A stretch of DNA of 64,000 nt from Cytophagales bacterium WSM2-2. Lineage in GTDB: Bacteria; Bacteroidota; Bacteroidia; Cytophagales; Cyclobacteriaceae. The notes beneath the pieces were generated by a model. That model searched no databases and had not been told where the DNA came from. It was given only the letters and a program-made list of their open reading frames with translations. A program made the position numbers and the translations under genes. Positions 16,771 to 25,649 of the stretch are shown in pieces (position 1 is the stretch's first letter; the number at the start of each line of letters is the position of its first letter). The stretch lies in the NCBI GenBank assembly GCA_015472025.1, contig BNHL01000001.1:5196001-5260000 (forward strand), written 5' to 3'.

Positions 16771-17889
16771 TTACTTATTGTCCGGTTCAATTCCACTTGG
16801 ATCAAATCTCCAGCAATCATCGTAACGTAAAGTGCTGCTTGTTCCGCCGGTCGTAATGTAACCGTAGGTACCAGTTGGTGTAGTCAATGCGAATCCAACA
16901 GCGCTATTGCGTGCCGAACCAATCACCGGAGTGTTTGTTGCAAATGAGTAGTACTGCGTCCACAAGTCCTTTGAAGGATCGTATTGCCACATGTCACTTG
17001 ATACACCCAGCGTTGAAGCCAAGCTTCCGCAAGTCAGGTATCCGAAATTGCCAACGGTAAAGGTTGTAGAAACAGACCGTGATTTGGGTTGAGCAATGAT
17101 ATTTCCATTGATATCTTTTCCGGTAAGCCCGTTCATCGGAGTCCAGGCAATGCCATTGTCTACTCCAGTAACGTCAAAACGTTGAAGATCTGTTGCTACC
17201 TGTCCGTTGTCGATTCCCCCACCAACGTAAACGTAGTCCCCGATAACCATAGTAAATGCATAAGAGCGCTTTGATCCTCCAATACTTGGTCTTCTTATCC
17301 AAACGTTATTCGTCTGGTCGTACTCCCAAAGATCTTTGTAGCTACCGCCGGTAATATCTGTTCCAGAACCAACAAAAGCCCGGTTTTTTACTGTGAAGGC
17401 AAGAGCACCATATCTGGAATTTGAACCTGCGTCAATAGGATCAGTCGGGTTAAAGCCAAAGTCCGCAACGCGCCTCCAACTTCCTTTCGGACCAGAACTT
17501 GGATCAAATTCATAAAAATCGGCCATACCGGTAAAACCATCACCAGTACCTGTGCCTATGTATCCCTTTCCGTTGATTGAGAACCCTACTGCATTCACTC
17601 TTCCGGCTCCAGGAAAATCAGTTACGCGAAACCAGGTATCCGCAGCCGCGTCATATCTCCAAACGTCTTTCAACCAGGTGTTAGAAAGTGCATTGTAACC
17701 ACATCCCACATAAGCATAGCCATTAATTACAAAACCTACGGCACCGCTTCTGGGAATACCTTCAAAGTCTCCCATTTTATCCCATGCACCCAGCAAAGTG
17801 CTTGATGTGGAGCTATTGTTATTGCATGAAGTGACCGTGGTCAACAGCCCCACCGCTACAATGCTGAAAACAAAAAAGAAATGTTTCAT
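16771..17889 (-). CDS. Kelch-repeat lipoprotein
   Basis: A 372-residue protein. The signal peptide ends in a lipobox (TTVTS-C22), so it is probably lipid anchored. The mature chain consists of about six Kelch-type blades, each with G-x-G-Y or GYAYVGCG-like strands followed by W-R-Y-D or W-E-Y-D and W (for example DVWRYDAAADTWFRVTDFPG, DLWEYDQTNNVWIRR, MWQYDPSKDLWTQ). This should form a beta-propeller used for protein or glycan binding. It lies 7 bases downstream of the DUF4270 lipoprotein gene, in one operon. Confidence 0.9.
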   Translation of the reverse strand: MKHFFFVFSIVAVGLLTTVTSCNNNSSTSSTLLGAWDKMGDFEGIPRSGAVGFVINGYAYVGCGYNALSNTWLKDVWRYDAAADTWFRVTDFPGAGRVNAVGFSINGKGYIGTGTGDGFTGMADFYEFDPSSGPKGSWRRVADFGFNPTDPIDAGSNSRYGALAFTVKNRAFVGSGTDITGGSYKDLWEYDQTNNVWIRRPSIGGSKRSYAFTMVIGDYVYVGGGIDNGQVATDLQRFDVTGVDNGIAWTPMNGLTGKDINGNIIAQPKSRSVSTTFTVGNFGYLTCGSLASTLGVSSDMWQYDPSKDLWTQYYSFATNTPVIGSARNSAVGFALTTPTGTYGYITTGGTSSTLRYDDCWRFDPSGIEPDNK

Positions 17890-17896
17890 AGTCTGC

Positions 17897-19234
17897 TTAG
17901 TTAAGTACGTAAGAGTAGTAAAGTTTCAACTTGATTTGAGTATTAGGGTAAAATCGATCGCCAAAATATAGCCGCCGTAAATTTGAGCCCTGGCCGACAG
18001 GGCCAAGTATTAATGGCGTAATGGTGACCGAACTGCTTTTCAGTTCATTATAAACGAACTGAAAAACCTGATACCTGTAAAAGGTATTCACCTGGTGTTC
18101 ATAGTCCAACTGAAGATCTGCTGTCCCCCCCGAAATATTAAACAAAGGCAAATTGGATTGATCAGTTGTGTACAACTGCAATGTATTTGGCGGAAGGAAA
18201 TTTTTAGGATAAGAGCCGCGCACCGGATAAATCTCCAGGTAAGCTGCGTTCAGTACAACTCCATTATTAATCGAAAGAAAATTCTTGAGTGTAGGGAAAT
18301 CGAGTCTCGTCACCAGGCCTGTGCCGGCCTGGATGTATGCCGTGTGATTTGTGAAACGCGTGGACAACGCCTGAAGTTTATCCAAATTCGCAAGCGCGGT
18401 ACCTGTCCTGTCGTAGTCGATATGATTAAACTGGAATGCATTGGGAACGCTCAGAGGAAAATCGTAATGGGTTCTTACCAGTGTATTTCCGACCAGGCGT
18501 TTGTAATAAAATCTTAATTTAGTAGTTGACGTTTTGAAGCCGATCACATTCGCATTGGTGGAGGGGTCGACATTCAAGTGCAGCCCATAAAAATAGTTAT
18601 TAACAAAATAGCTTGGTGAAAGGACCTTTCTGCCTGAATCATATTGTGAAAAACTGAACCATTTTTTACCTAAAGCATCGGGCATTCTAATCGTCACTGT
18701 ATCTCTCCTTGGCCTGTACTTAAGATTGGCTGAAACGAGAGGTACTGGATTATAGGCGACCTTTGACGAATTATAGAATCCGCCTAGTGGGCTTATGTTA
18801 TACGCGGGATACTTGATGTTGGGAACATTAGGAAAAGTCCTCATGACCATCTGCTGGGTAAGCTGATGTACATTTACTTTGACCGCAACGCTGGTATCAC
18901 CCAGGTAATCATGGTTGTATGCAAGCACCAGAACCATGGAGTCAAATACAGAATTTCTGTCGTTAGCGAATCCGTTTGGCGTCACTTGAAAATAAGAGGA
19001 GGCCTCTATCATTCCAAGCTCTGGATCTTTGTACTTGCCAAGTAAAATGGCTCCGGTTCCGTGGGTAAGAAGTGTGTCTAACTGAACAATGGATGTTACT
19101 ACCGAAAAGGTATCAACATAGACCGATTGCAGCTTATTGGTGCTGAAAACTTTGCTCACCGCTAGTGTGGTTGGATCCTCGCAGGACCACACAAAAAGAG
19201 CAACAATCATTAGAATAAATAGCCTTCCTCGCAT
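17897..19234 (-). CDS. DUF4270-family lipoprotein
   Basis: A 445-residue protein. The signal peptide ends with the lipobox VWS-C17-EDP. Beta-rich mature sequence, with the early LLGKYKDPELGMIEASSYFQ block and C-terminal segments such as VLNAAYLEIYPVRG, matches Bacteroidota DUF4270 proteins of unknown function, which are predicted to be outer-membrane or surface lipoproteins. It is first in a two-gene operon with the Kelch lipoprotein. The promoter should lie between 19235 and the tRNA gene, but no clear TAnnTTTG box is seen there. Confidence 0.85.
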   Translation of the reverse strand: MRGRLFILMIVALFVWSCEDPTTLAVSKVFSTNKLQSVYVDTFSVVTSIVQLDTLLTHGTGAILLGKYKDPELGMIEASSYFQVTPNGFANDRNSVFDSMVLVLAYNHDYLGDTSVAVKVNVHQLTQQMVMRTFPNVPNIKYPAYNISPLGGFYNSSKVAYNPVPLVSANLKYRPRRDTVTIRMPDALGKKWFSFSQYDSGRKVLSPSYFVNNYFYGLHLNVDPSTNANVIGFKTSTTKLRFYYKRLVGNTLVRTHYDFPLSVPNAFQFNHIDYDRTGTALANLDKLQALSTRFTNHTAYIQAGTGLVTRLDFPTLKNFLSINNGVVLNAAYLEIYPVRGSYPKNFLPPNTLQLYTTDQSNLPLFNISGGTADLQLDYEHQVNTFYRYQVFQFVYNELKSSSVTITPLILGPVGQGSNLRRLYFGDRFYPNTQIKLKLYYSYVLN

Positions 19235-19294
19235 TCCGGTTTAAGTGTAACTGTTCTAATGATGAATTATTGCCCGCAAAAGTTTTACTTGAAG

Positions 19295-19368
19295 TGGGCT
19301 CGAAGGGATTCAAACCCCTAACCTTCTGATCCGTAGTCAGATGCTCTATTCAGTTGAGCTACGAGCCC
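19295..19368 (-). tRNA. tRNA-Arg (anticodon ACG)
   Basis: Read on the minus strand the cloverleaf is complete. The acceptor GGGCTCG pairs with CGAGCCC, the D-arm contains AGCTCAACTGAATAGAGC, the anticodon stem TCTGA/TCAGA encloses loop CTACGGA with anticodon ACG, and the T-arm AGGGG-TTTGAAT-CCCTT contains the TTTGAAT loop. The discriminator is A, and CCA is not encoded (CTTCA follows), so it must be added post-transcriptionally. The first anticodon base A is normally deaminated to inosine by TadA to read CGU, CGC and CGA. Confidence 0.96.
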
Positions 19369-19425
19369 GTACAATTTTTCAAAGCGGCAAATTTAATAGA
19401 ATAAATGCGATCACCAAACGTTCTT

Positions 19426-19456
19426 TTTGGCCGCTGCTATGAAAAATGTATTTTTG
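19426..19456 (+). promoter_or_regulatory. Consensus Bacteroidota promoter
   Basis: TTTG at 19426-19429 and TATTTTTG at 19449-19456 are separated by 19 bases, a near-perfect match to the TTTG/TAnnTTTG housekeeping promoter of this phylum. The ATG of the downstream barrel gene is at 19476, giving a leader of roughly 15 bases. Confidence 0.75.
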
Positions 19457-19475
19457 CCCCCGTTAAAAAAAAACC

Positions 19476-20225
19476 ATGGTTAGAAGCGTATTGTTTTTCA
19501 TCACCCTTTGTACAGTAGTATCCAGTGCTTTGGCTCAGGAAAAAACTCGAAAAGCGTACCGCCCGGACATCCCTGGATTTTTCACCGTTGATCTCGGCTT
19601 AAATAGTGGATTCAATAAACCACAGAACTTCAACCATGGAGTGTGGGGATCCCGTACGCTGAATGTGTACTACAACTATCCTGTTCGAATTGCTGAATCG
19701 AAATTCACTTTCAACCCAGGAGGGGGATTTTCATTCGAACGCTTCAAGTTTACAAACAACTTTGCACTGGCTCAGCAGCCTGATGGTACTTATTCATTGG
19801 ATAACCCCACAACAACAGGGGTTTTGCCAAGTACGGGGGTGGTCGTACATAGAAGCATGCTCGTTGCCAATTATTTTGATGTTATGCCACTGGAGTTCAG
19901 ATTCGATACAAATCCTAAAGACAAAGCACGAAGCTTTAATGTGACTGTAGGAGCCAGGGTAGGAATTCTGTTCGAGTCGCATTCTAAAATTGAATACTCG
20001 TTAAATGGGGTAAGTACAACACTTAAGAACAAGCAACAGAACGGATTAAATCAATTCCGCTATGGAGTTTACTCTCGAATAGGTATCGGGAATTTTAACT
20101 GGTTCGCTTTCTACAACCTGTCACCTTATTTTGCTACCAACAAAGGACCTGTTAACTCGACTGTGGATCCCAATCGTACAACGATGAATACCATGACGAT
20201 TGGTATTTCAATAACAGGGTTCTGA
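19476..20225 (+). CDS. Outer-membrane beta-barrel protein
   Basis: A 249-residue protein with a signal peptide ending SSALAQ (residue 21). The mature sequence has alternating strands rich in aromatic residues and Gly (GGGFSFERFKFTNNF, FDVMPLEFRFDTN, FNVTVGARVGILFES) and a C-terminal strand ending in G-F, fitting an 8-10-strand outer-membrane barrel. No catalytic motif is present. It is monocistronic, with a consensus promoter, and converges on the paaG-like gene with a one-base gap. Substrate or partner unknown. Confidence 0.8.
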   Translation: MVRSVLFFITLCTVVSSALAQEKTRKAYRPDIPGFFTVDLGLNSGFNKPQNFNHGVWGSRTLNVYYNYPVRIAESKFTFNPGGGFSFERFKFTNNFALAQQPDGTYSLDNPTTTGVLPSTGVVVHRSMLVANYFDVMPLEFRFDTNPKDKARSFNVTVGARVGILFESHSKIEYSLNGVSTTLKNKQQNGLNQFRYGVYSRIGIGNFNWFAFYNLSPYFATNKGPVNSTVDPNRTTMNTMTIGISITGF

Positions 20226-20226
20226 T

Positions 20227-21006
20227 TTATTTTCCTGTAAAAGCAGGTTTTCTTTTTTCCAGAAAGGCGATAACGCCCTCTTTATGATCTGCCGTACTAC
20301 CGGCGATCTCTTGTGAGTAAGCCTCGTATTCCAGCATTTCCTCCAATGTTGAAGTGGAAGATTTGTTTAGCATTTTCTTGATCAATCCGATGGCCCGGGT
20401 GGGCGCTTGTGAAAAGTAATCCGTGTACGACTTCACCGCAGCATCCAGTTCTTCAGGTTTAGCTACCTTATTCACCAATCCCATTTCAAATGCTTCACGG
20501 CCTTTTACTTTGTTTCCCATTGAACATAGTTCAAATGATTTGGCCATACCAATCAGTCGTGGCAGGAAAAAAGCAGAGCCTGAATCGGGTACCAGGCCGA
20601 TATTGATAAATACTTCGATCAACGTAGCTTCTTCCGAAGCAACAATGATATCGCATGCCAGCGCGATTGAACAACCCGCTCCTGCCGCCACACCGTTAAG
20701 TTTACAAATAACAGGCTTCGGCAAATTTCTCATGGCGAGAATAAGGGGGTTATATCTTTTGTGCAACGAGTCGAGAAATGATCTCTTCTGCCCTGCTCCC
20801 GCTTTCAGGTCTTGTCCAGAGCAAAATGCTTTGCCTTCGCCCGTCAACACCACCACACGCACCGCTTGATCTTTGGCGACTGCTTTAAACGCATCCTGGA
20901 GTTCGAAGGTGATTTCATCATTAAGAGCGTTGTAAACTTCTGGACGGTTGAGCGTAATCGTGGCAATTCCGGCAGCAACATCGTATTTCAAAAACTGGTA
21001 GGCCAT
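20227..21006 (-). CDS. Enoyl-CoA hydratase/isomerase, PaaG-like
   Basis: 259 residues from the ATG at 21006 (an in-frame ATG at 21036 would add 10 residues). A crotonase fold: oxyanion-hole residues lie in GKAFCSGQDLKAG and NGVAAGAGCSIALACD. The segment INIGLVPDSGSAFFLPRLIG, with Asp in VPDSG, is characteristic of PaaG, the ring-1,2-epoxyphenylacetyl-CoA isomerase; classical hydratases usually have IPGxGG there. No other phenylacetate genes are nearby, so a general enoyl-CoA isomerase role in fatty-acid or aromatic degradation is also possible. Cytoplasmic. Confidence 0.88.
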   Translation of the reverse strand: MAYQFLKYDVAAGIATITLNRPEVYNALNDEITFELQDAFKAVAKDQAVRVVVLTGEGKAFCSGQDLKAGAGQKRSFLDSLHKRYNPLILAMRNLPKPVICKLNGVAAGAGCSIALACDIIVASEEATLIEVFINIGLVPDSGSAFFLPRLIGMAKSFELCSMGNKVKGREAFEMGLVNKVAKPEELDAAVKSYTDYFSQAPTRAIGLIKKMLNKSSTSTLEEMLEYEAYSQEIAGSTADHKEGVIAFLEKRKPAFTGK

Positions 21007-21026
21007 TCTTTTTAATTTTCGAATTT

Positions 21027-21078
21027 CAAATGACAAATCTCAAATTGAGATCGCAAAATACAAATCTTAGATTTAAGA
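21027..21078. repeat. Degenerate AT-rich word repeat with small palindromes
   Basis: The word CAAAT recurs (CAAATGA, CAAATCTCAAATTGA, CAAATCTTAG), and the palindromes TCTCAAATTGAGA and AAATCTTAGATTT are embedded. It sits upstream of the PaaG-like gene. No function can be assigned. Confidence 0.45.
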
Positions 21079-21119
21079 GAAAGAGAAAATTCAGGTGATT
21101 GGAATACTGATATGAACAA

Positions 21120-21434
21120 TCAATGATCAGTGTTTCTGTCGATTTTCAATCGATCTATCATTTCGGGACTTAGCGAACCCGAATAGGCACCATACGCATC
21201 AACGAGAATACCTTTAACTCCTTTTCCTGAGTTAATCGCATACAGCACGGCACTGTCATCCGGATCGGTTGCACCTTCAAAACGATGTACTTCATCAACG
21301 TGGAAGTCCGTGGGACCCAGTTTCACGTTCATCGGAGGGCATTCAATCCATTCCGGATGAAGGTTAAAATCGCTTACATATCCCCTTTTTTTCAGATCAC
21401 TGATGGCTTCGCTCAGGGTTTCAAAATTTTTCAT
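21120..21434 (-). CDS. Conserved small protein of unknown function
   Basis: A 104-residue soluble protein. The N-terminus FETLSEAISDLKKRGYVSDF, then NLHPEWIECP, FHVDEVHRFEGATDPDDSAV and VLYAINSGKGVKGILVDAYG form a recognisable small family in Bacteroidota. Database entries for such sequences often carry the name phosphoribosylpyrophosphate synthetase, but at this length it cannot be that enzyme and the name should not be propagated. No signal peptide or membrane segment. Probably monocistronic; divergent from a small lipoprotein gene. Confidence 0.7.
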   Translation of the reverse strand: MKNFETLSEAISDLKKRGYVSDFNLHPEWIECPPMNVKLGPTDFHVDEVHRFEGATDPDDSAVLYAINSGKGVKGILVDAYGAYSGSLSPEMIDRLKIDRNTDH

Positions 21435-21481
21435 TGAACCAATTTATAAAATAATCAGCTATTTTAGTGCGTTCCAAATCC

Positions 21482-21676
21482 ATGCGCTTTCTTGTCTTTT
21501 TATTGGCCTTAATCATTGTGCAGGCGTGCCATTCAACGAATAGCACAAAAGTGATAAAACCGAAGACACATAAAGTGTGGGCTAAAGGAAACAAATACCT
21601 CATTGACATCCCAGTTGGTGCACGGCACATCCGACTTTTTGAACGCAGGCGCACCAAGACCGTGCGAATGAAATAA
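21482..21676 (+). CDS. Small predicted lipoprotein
   Basis: About 64 residues from the ATG at 21482. It has a short hydrophobic signal and a convincing lipobox (LIIVQA-C16). The mature 49 residues are strongly basic (KVIKPKTHKVWAKGNKYLID and RRRTKTVRMK). The signal and lipobox argue that this is a real gene and not a chance ORF. It is divergent from the 104-residue gene and convergent with the TetR gene, two bases away. Function unknown. Confidence 0.6.
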   Translation: MRFLVFLLALIIVQACHSTNSTKVIKPKTHKVWAKGNKYLIDIPVGARHIRLFERRRTKTVRMK

Positions 21677-21678
21677 CC

Positions 21679-22308
21679 TTATTGCAATCCTTTCAGAGCA
21701 AGTTCCACATTCTTCCGGAAGAATATTTTCAGAGGAGCAAGCTGGTTGGTATGAGCCGTTACCACAGAACCGTAAAATATGGAAATGATCAGGTGAGCAA
21801 TGTCTCTTGGAGTTGTGTTCTTGGTAATTTCTTTTTTGAATATCGCCTCCAGAGAAAATTTTTCAAACATCTGATCAACCGATTGAATCTCGATGCTCTG
21901 AATATTCTCGGTGTTGGGAAACAACAGTTTCTTTTCTTCAACTTTCACCGGGAACGGCCGGGGTGCACGCTTTAAGTCCGCGAGGTAAGCAAACAAACTC
22001 AGAACTATTCCCGGATGTGTTTCTGCGTCTTCGCCGAGTTTATCAAATAGAAAGTAAATCCCATTTACACCTTCCCTTGATTTTTCGCTTAACTCTACAG
22101 CACGTCTCAAACACCAGATCCGAAAGTAGTAGAGTAGAATATCTTCCTTCTGCGGAAAGTACTTGAACAAGGTGACCTTCGAGATTTTTACCCGCGCACA
22201 TATCTCTTCGACATGCAAATCATCGAATGATTTTTTGCCAATCAATTTGATGGTATGATCGAGTACTGCAAGTTTGAGTCGGGCGGCTTTTTCTTTTCTT
22301 AGTCCCAT
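21679..22308 (-). CDS. TetR/AcrR-family transcriptional regulator
   Basis: A 209-residue repressor-type protein. The N-terminal helix-turn-helix is at residues 12-58: AVLDHTIKLIGKKSFDDLHV, EEICARVKISKVTLFKYFPQ, KEDIL. The C-terminal ligand-binding domain (70-209) is unassigned. It is transcribed away from the gamma-glutamyltransferase gene, and the shared intergenic region carries an imperfect palindrome (22326-22362) that may be its operator. The effector cannot be deduced. Confidence 0.92.
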   Translation of the reverse strand: MGLRKEKAARLKLAVLDHTIKLIGKKSFDDLHVEEICARVKISKVTLFKYFPQKEDILLYYFRIWCLRRAVELSEKSREGVNGIYFLFDKLGEDAETHPGIVLSLFAYLADLKRAPRPFPVKVEEKKLLFPNTENIQSIEIQSVDQMFEKFSLEAIFKKEITKNTTPRDIAHLIISIFYGSVVTAHTNQLAPLKIFFRKNVELALKGLQ

Positions 22309-22325
22309 GGCGGTAGCACTTGTTC

Positions 22326-22362
22326 GATAAGGCAGGTGAAATTATATTTAAAACCTGTTATC
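22326..22362. promoter_or_regulatory. Candidate TetR operator between divergent genes
   Basis: GATAAGGCAGGT and ACCTGTTATC face each other as an imperfect inverted repeat (half-sites GATAA-CAGGT, one with a two-base insertion) with an AT-rich centre. It lies between the tetR-type gene and the gamma-glutamyltransferase gene. The operator role is inferred from position. Confidence 0.4.
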
Positions 22363-22389
22363 AATGAGGACAAGTAATATTTTTAGCAA

Positions 22390-24099
22390 ATGAGTAAAAA
22401 AGTAATTTCCATGAGAAGCGTCTACGCTCTTTTATTGGCCTGCAGTGTCTTTGCGTGCCACCAAACCGAAACCAAGAGGAATCTGGGTTTAATTACCGAT
22501 TCAGCTATGGTTGTTACCGCTCATCCCCTGGCCTCGCAAGTTGGGGTTGCTATTCTGAAGAAAGGCGGTAATGCAGTTGATGCGGCTATAGCCACTCAAT
22601 TTGCATTGGCAGTGGTTTTTCCAGCCGCTGGCAATATTGGAGGCGGTGGCTACATGGTGACGAGAATGAAGGACGGAACCGTTGCTGCGCTGGATTATCG
22701 TGAGAAAGCGCCCGGAAAAGCAACCACCGACATGTACCTTGATAAAAACAGAGATGTGATACCCGACTTAAGTACGCAAGGGCATCTTGCTTCTGGTGTA
22801 CCCGGTTCTGTAGATGGAATGGTCGAGGCTCACAAAAAATTTGGCACGCTGCCGTGGAAGGATCTGGTTCAGCCCGCCATTGATCTTGCAATGAAAGGCT
22901 TTGTGCTAACAGCGCGGGAGGCACGCTGGTTCAATGAAATGAAAGCTGACCTTTTGAAATACAATTCTGTCAAACCGGAATTCTTGTTGCGGGATAGCTG
23001 GAAAGAAGGTGATTCAGTCAGGTTTGCAGATCTCGGACATACACTTGAACTGATTCGAGACAACGGTCGCGCTGGTTTTTACGAAGGGAAGACGGCAGAA
23101 AACATTGTCGCTGAGATGAGCCGAGGCAAAGGCCTGATTTCCATCGAAGATCTTAAGAGCTACAAATCGGTTTGGCGTGAGCCCGTAACAACCAACTATA
23201 AGCAATACAAAGTGATCTCCATGCCTCCTTCTTCCAGTGGTGGCATCTGCCTCCTACAGCTGTTAAAATGCGTTGAGCCCTACCCTGTCAAAGAGTGGAG
23301 GTTCAATTCTCCCAAAAACATTCATTTGATGGTAGAGGCCGAACGAAGAGTTTATGCCGACAGGACAAAATATCTCGGTGACCCAGAATTCTATAAAGTG
23401 CCTGCCAAAGAATTGACCGATGACCAGTACAATGATGAGCGCATGAGCACATTCAACCCCGATAAAGCAACACCAAGCAGTGAAGTTAAAGAAGGAAAAA
23501 TTGCCGGCTATGAATCGGAAGAAACGACCCACTTCTCTATTGTTGATGCCAAAGGAAATGCCGTTGCTATCACCACTACGCTCAATGGCTGGTTTGGTTC
23601 ACACGTGGTTGTAAGTGGCTCCGGTTTCTTCCTGAACAACGAAATGGATGACTTCAGTGCAAAGCCGGGTGTACCCAATATGTTTGGCGTGATGGGCGCT
23701 GAAGCGAATAAAATCCAGCCTAACAAAAGAATGCTCAGTGCTATGACTCCTACCATCCTGGAGAAAAACGGAGAGCTGTTTATGGTTGTTGGTACACCGG
23801 GGGGCTCCACTATCATTACCTCAGTATTCCAGGTAATCCTCAATGTGGTTGAGCACGGCATGGGAATGCAGCAAGCCGTTGATGCCAGGCGAATTCACAG
23901 TCAGTGGCTCCCGGATGTTATTGTTGCCGAAGAAAAATCACTCAGTAAAGCCGATAGCGTAGCTTTGACCAAGCTGGGACATAAAATCACGAAGCGCAGT
24001 AACATCGGAAGAGTGGATGCTATCCTTGTACTGCCCGACAAAAAACTTGAAGGTGGAGCCGACCGTACACGCGGTGATGATACTGCCCAGGGATATTAA
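22390..24099 (+). CDS. ggt: Gamma-glutamyltransferase
   Basis: A 569-residue Ntn-hydrolase proenzyme that cleaves gamma-glutamyl bonds such as that in glutathione and splits itself into two subunits. The predicted autocleavage nucleophile is T379, first residue of T-T-H-F-S-I-V-D, equivalent to T391 of the E. coli enzyme. NAVDAAIATQFALAVVFPAA followed by GNIGGGGYM is the family's N-terminal signature, and VGTPGGSTIITSVFQVILNV lies near the C-terminus. The signal sequence has a probable lipobox (SVFA-C23), so it should act at the envelope. The stop overlaps the convergent OmpA-family gene by four bases. Confidence 0.95.
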   Translation: MSKKVISMRSVYALLLACSVFACHQTETKRNLGLITDSAMVVTAHPLASQVGVAILKKGGNAVDAAIATQFALAVVFPAAGNIGGGGYMVTRMKDGTVAALDYREKAPGKATTDMYLDKNRDVIPDLSTQGHLASGVPGSVDGMVEAHKKFGTLPWKDLVQPAIDLAMKGFVLTAREARWFNEMKADLLKYNSVKPEFLLRDSWKEGDSVRFADLGHTLELIRDNGRAGFYEGKTAENIVAEMSRGKGLISIEDLKSYKSVWREPVTTNYKQYKVISMPPSSSGGICLLQLLKCVEPYPVKEWRFNSPKNIHLMVEAERRVYADRTKYLGDPEFYKVPAKELTDDQYNDERMSTFNPDKATPSSEVKEGKIAGYESEETTHFSIVDAKGNAVAITTTLNGWFGSHVVVSGSGFFLNNEMDDFSAKPGVPNMFGVMGAEANKIQPNKRMLSAMTPTILEKNGELFMVVGTPGGSTIITSVFQVILNVVEHGMGMQQAVDARRIHSQWLPDVIVAEEKSLSKADSVALTKLGHKITKRSNIGRVDAILVLPDKKLEGGADRTRGDDTAQGY

Positions 24100-25631
24100 T
24101 CTTTAACGATTACAAACTCAACTCTCCGGTTGAGCTTACGTGCTTCCTCGGTGTCGTTCGCAGCAATGGGTTTGCTACCTCCGAATCCCTTGCCTTTAAT
24201 CTTGCGGGCAGGAATTCCTTTGGCTACAAGATAATTTTTAATGCGGTCAACCCGCTGCTGAGACAAGATCACGTTCTTTTTCGCGTCACCACGGTTATCC
24301 GTATGACCTTCGAGTTGAATTTCAATTTTAGGATTGCTTTTCAGGAAATCAACTACCACATCCAACTCAGGATAAGATTCTTCAAGCAAGCTGGTGGTAC
24401 CCATGTAGAATAAAATGTTTTTCAGATTGACAACAGTACCAACTTCGATTGGCTGAAGTTTAAAGTTCAATTCGAGAGAGCTAACGTTCAGTGCACCGGA
24501 GTTGAGTCGCTCGAAAAGATTGACATACCCTGCGGCCTGAATTTCGATGGTATATGATCTTTCCCTGGCTACTTCAATACTAAATTTCCCGTCTCTTGCA
24601 GATGAACTGCTGAAAGTTGAATCTGCTTTGAAAGACAATTTAGCGCTTATCCCTCCTCCTGTTTTTGAGTCGGATGTTTTTCCATAAACTGATAACCGGG
24701 AGCTTGCTCCTCGCTGTCGGGTGTCGACAATTCGGGAGGTATCAAGCGGGAGCCGCGCACTATCTGCCAAGGCCCGAATGTCACCGTAACCATCACTATT
24801 GCGCGTAGTGGTAAAAAGCGTCAAACCATCCGATTCTACTCTGTAAAACAAATCCCGCGCTTCCGAGTTTACACTAGCTACATTAACAGGCTCAGACCAT
24901 GAGGTCCAGGTGTCGTCCAGGCGTGTCGAAGAATAGACATCGAATCCACCCAACCCCTGTCTTCCATTGGACGAAAAGTAAATCGTTTTTCCGTCTGCGC
25001 TCAATGATGGTGTCAATTCCTGAAATGTAGTATTGATGGATGAACCTAAATTGATTGGTTCACTCCAACGACCTTCCTTCTTAAGGCTCACGTAAATATC
25101 TTCCACACCCCTGGTACCGTAAGAATCAGCTGAGAAGATAAAAATGGTTTCTTCGGAGTTAATCATCCCATTGAGAAATTCAGAACGATTTAAAAAATAG
25201 GGTACAGAGATATTCTCCGGTATCGACCATCCGAAGTCTGTTTTTCGACTTGCGGAAATACCTTGAGTTGACGCTATTCCTCCGTTTTTACTAAAATGAT
25301 TGCTCAGAAAAAGTTGACTACCATCGGGGCTAAACCCAAGTACTGCATTGTAGGCCGCGTCATTGATTGCACTTCCTCCGTGAACCGGTGCAGTCCATTG
25401 GTTATTGACTTTAAGAGATATCCAAATATCCCCCAGATCTTTTTTGCCATTTGTATTTTGGGGGTGCCTCGCCAGAGTAAAATAAATCGCTTTTCCGTCA
25501 GGGCTGATCACAGGGTTTTGTTCGTCAAATTCAGAATTCACAAGTTTGAAAGGCACACTGACAATATTTTGCCCAAGAGCGGTGGTCGCGAAAAAAAAAC
25601 TTATAACAATTGCAACGCTATACTTCCTCAT
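24096..25631 (-). CDS. PD40-repeat OmpA-family protein
   Basis: A 511-residue exported protein (signal ends TTALGQ, residue 21). Residues 30-290 contain WD40-like PD40 beta-propeller repeats (for example NPVISPDGKAIYFTLARHPQ, LTPSLSADGKTIYFSSNGRQ, each with an SPDG or SADG turn). Residues 310-390 form a carboxypeptidase-regulatory-like domain. The C-terminal OmpA domain (400-511) has LEGHTDNRGDAKKNVILSQQ and the IKGKGFGGSKPI peptidoglycan-binding segment. It probably tethers the outer membrane to peptidoglycan. It lies 18 bases downstream of the glycosylase gene. Confidence 0.93.
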   Translation of the reverse strand: MRKYSVAIVISFFFATTALGQNIVSVPFKLVNSEFDEQNPVISPDGKAIYFTLARHPQNTNGKKDLGDIWISLKVNNQWTAPVHGGSAINDAAYNAVLGFSPDGSQLFLSNHFSKNGGIASTQGISASRKTDFGWSIPENISVPYFLNRSEFLNGMINSEETIFIFSADSYGTRGVEDIYVSLKKEGRWSEPINLGSSINTTFQELTPSLSADGKTIYFSSNGRQGLGGFDVYSSTRLDDTWTSWSEPVNVASVNSEARDLFYRVESDGLTLFTTTRNSDGYGDIRALADSARLPLDTSRIVDTRQRGASSRLSVYGKTSDSKTGGGISAKLSFKADSTFSSSSARDGKFSIEVARERSYTIEIQAAGYVNLFERLNSGALNVSSLELNFKLQPIEVGTVVNLKNILFYMGTTSLLEESYPELDVVVDFLKSNPKIEIQLEGHTDNRGDAKKNVILSQQRVDRIKNYLVAKGIPARKIKGKGFGGSKPIAANDTEEARKLNRRVEFVIVKD

Positions 25632-25649
25632 CAGGCTAAAAAATAAACT

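Noticed and set aside
18095..18517. 140-codon plus-strand frame inside the DUF4270 gene
   Set aside because: Cys- and Arg-rich translation without signature, antisense to a protein with lipobox and family blocks.
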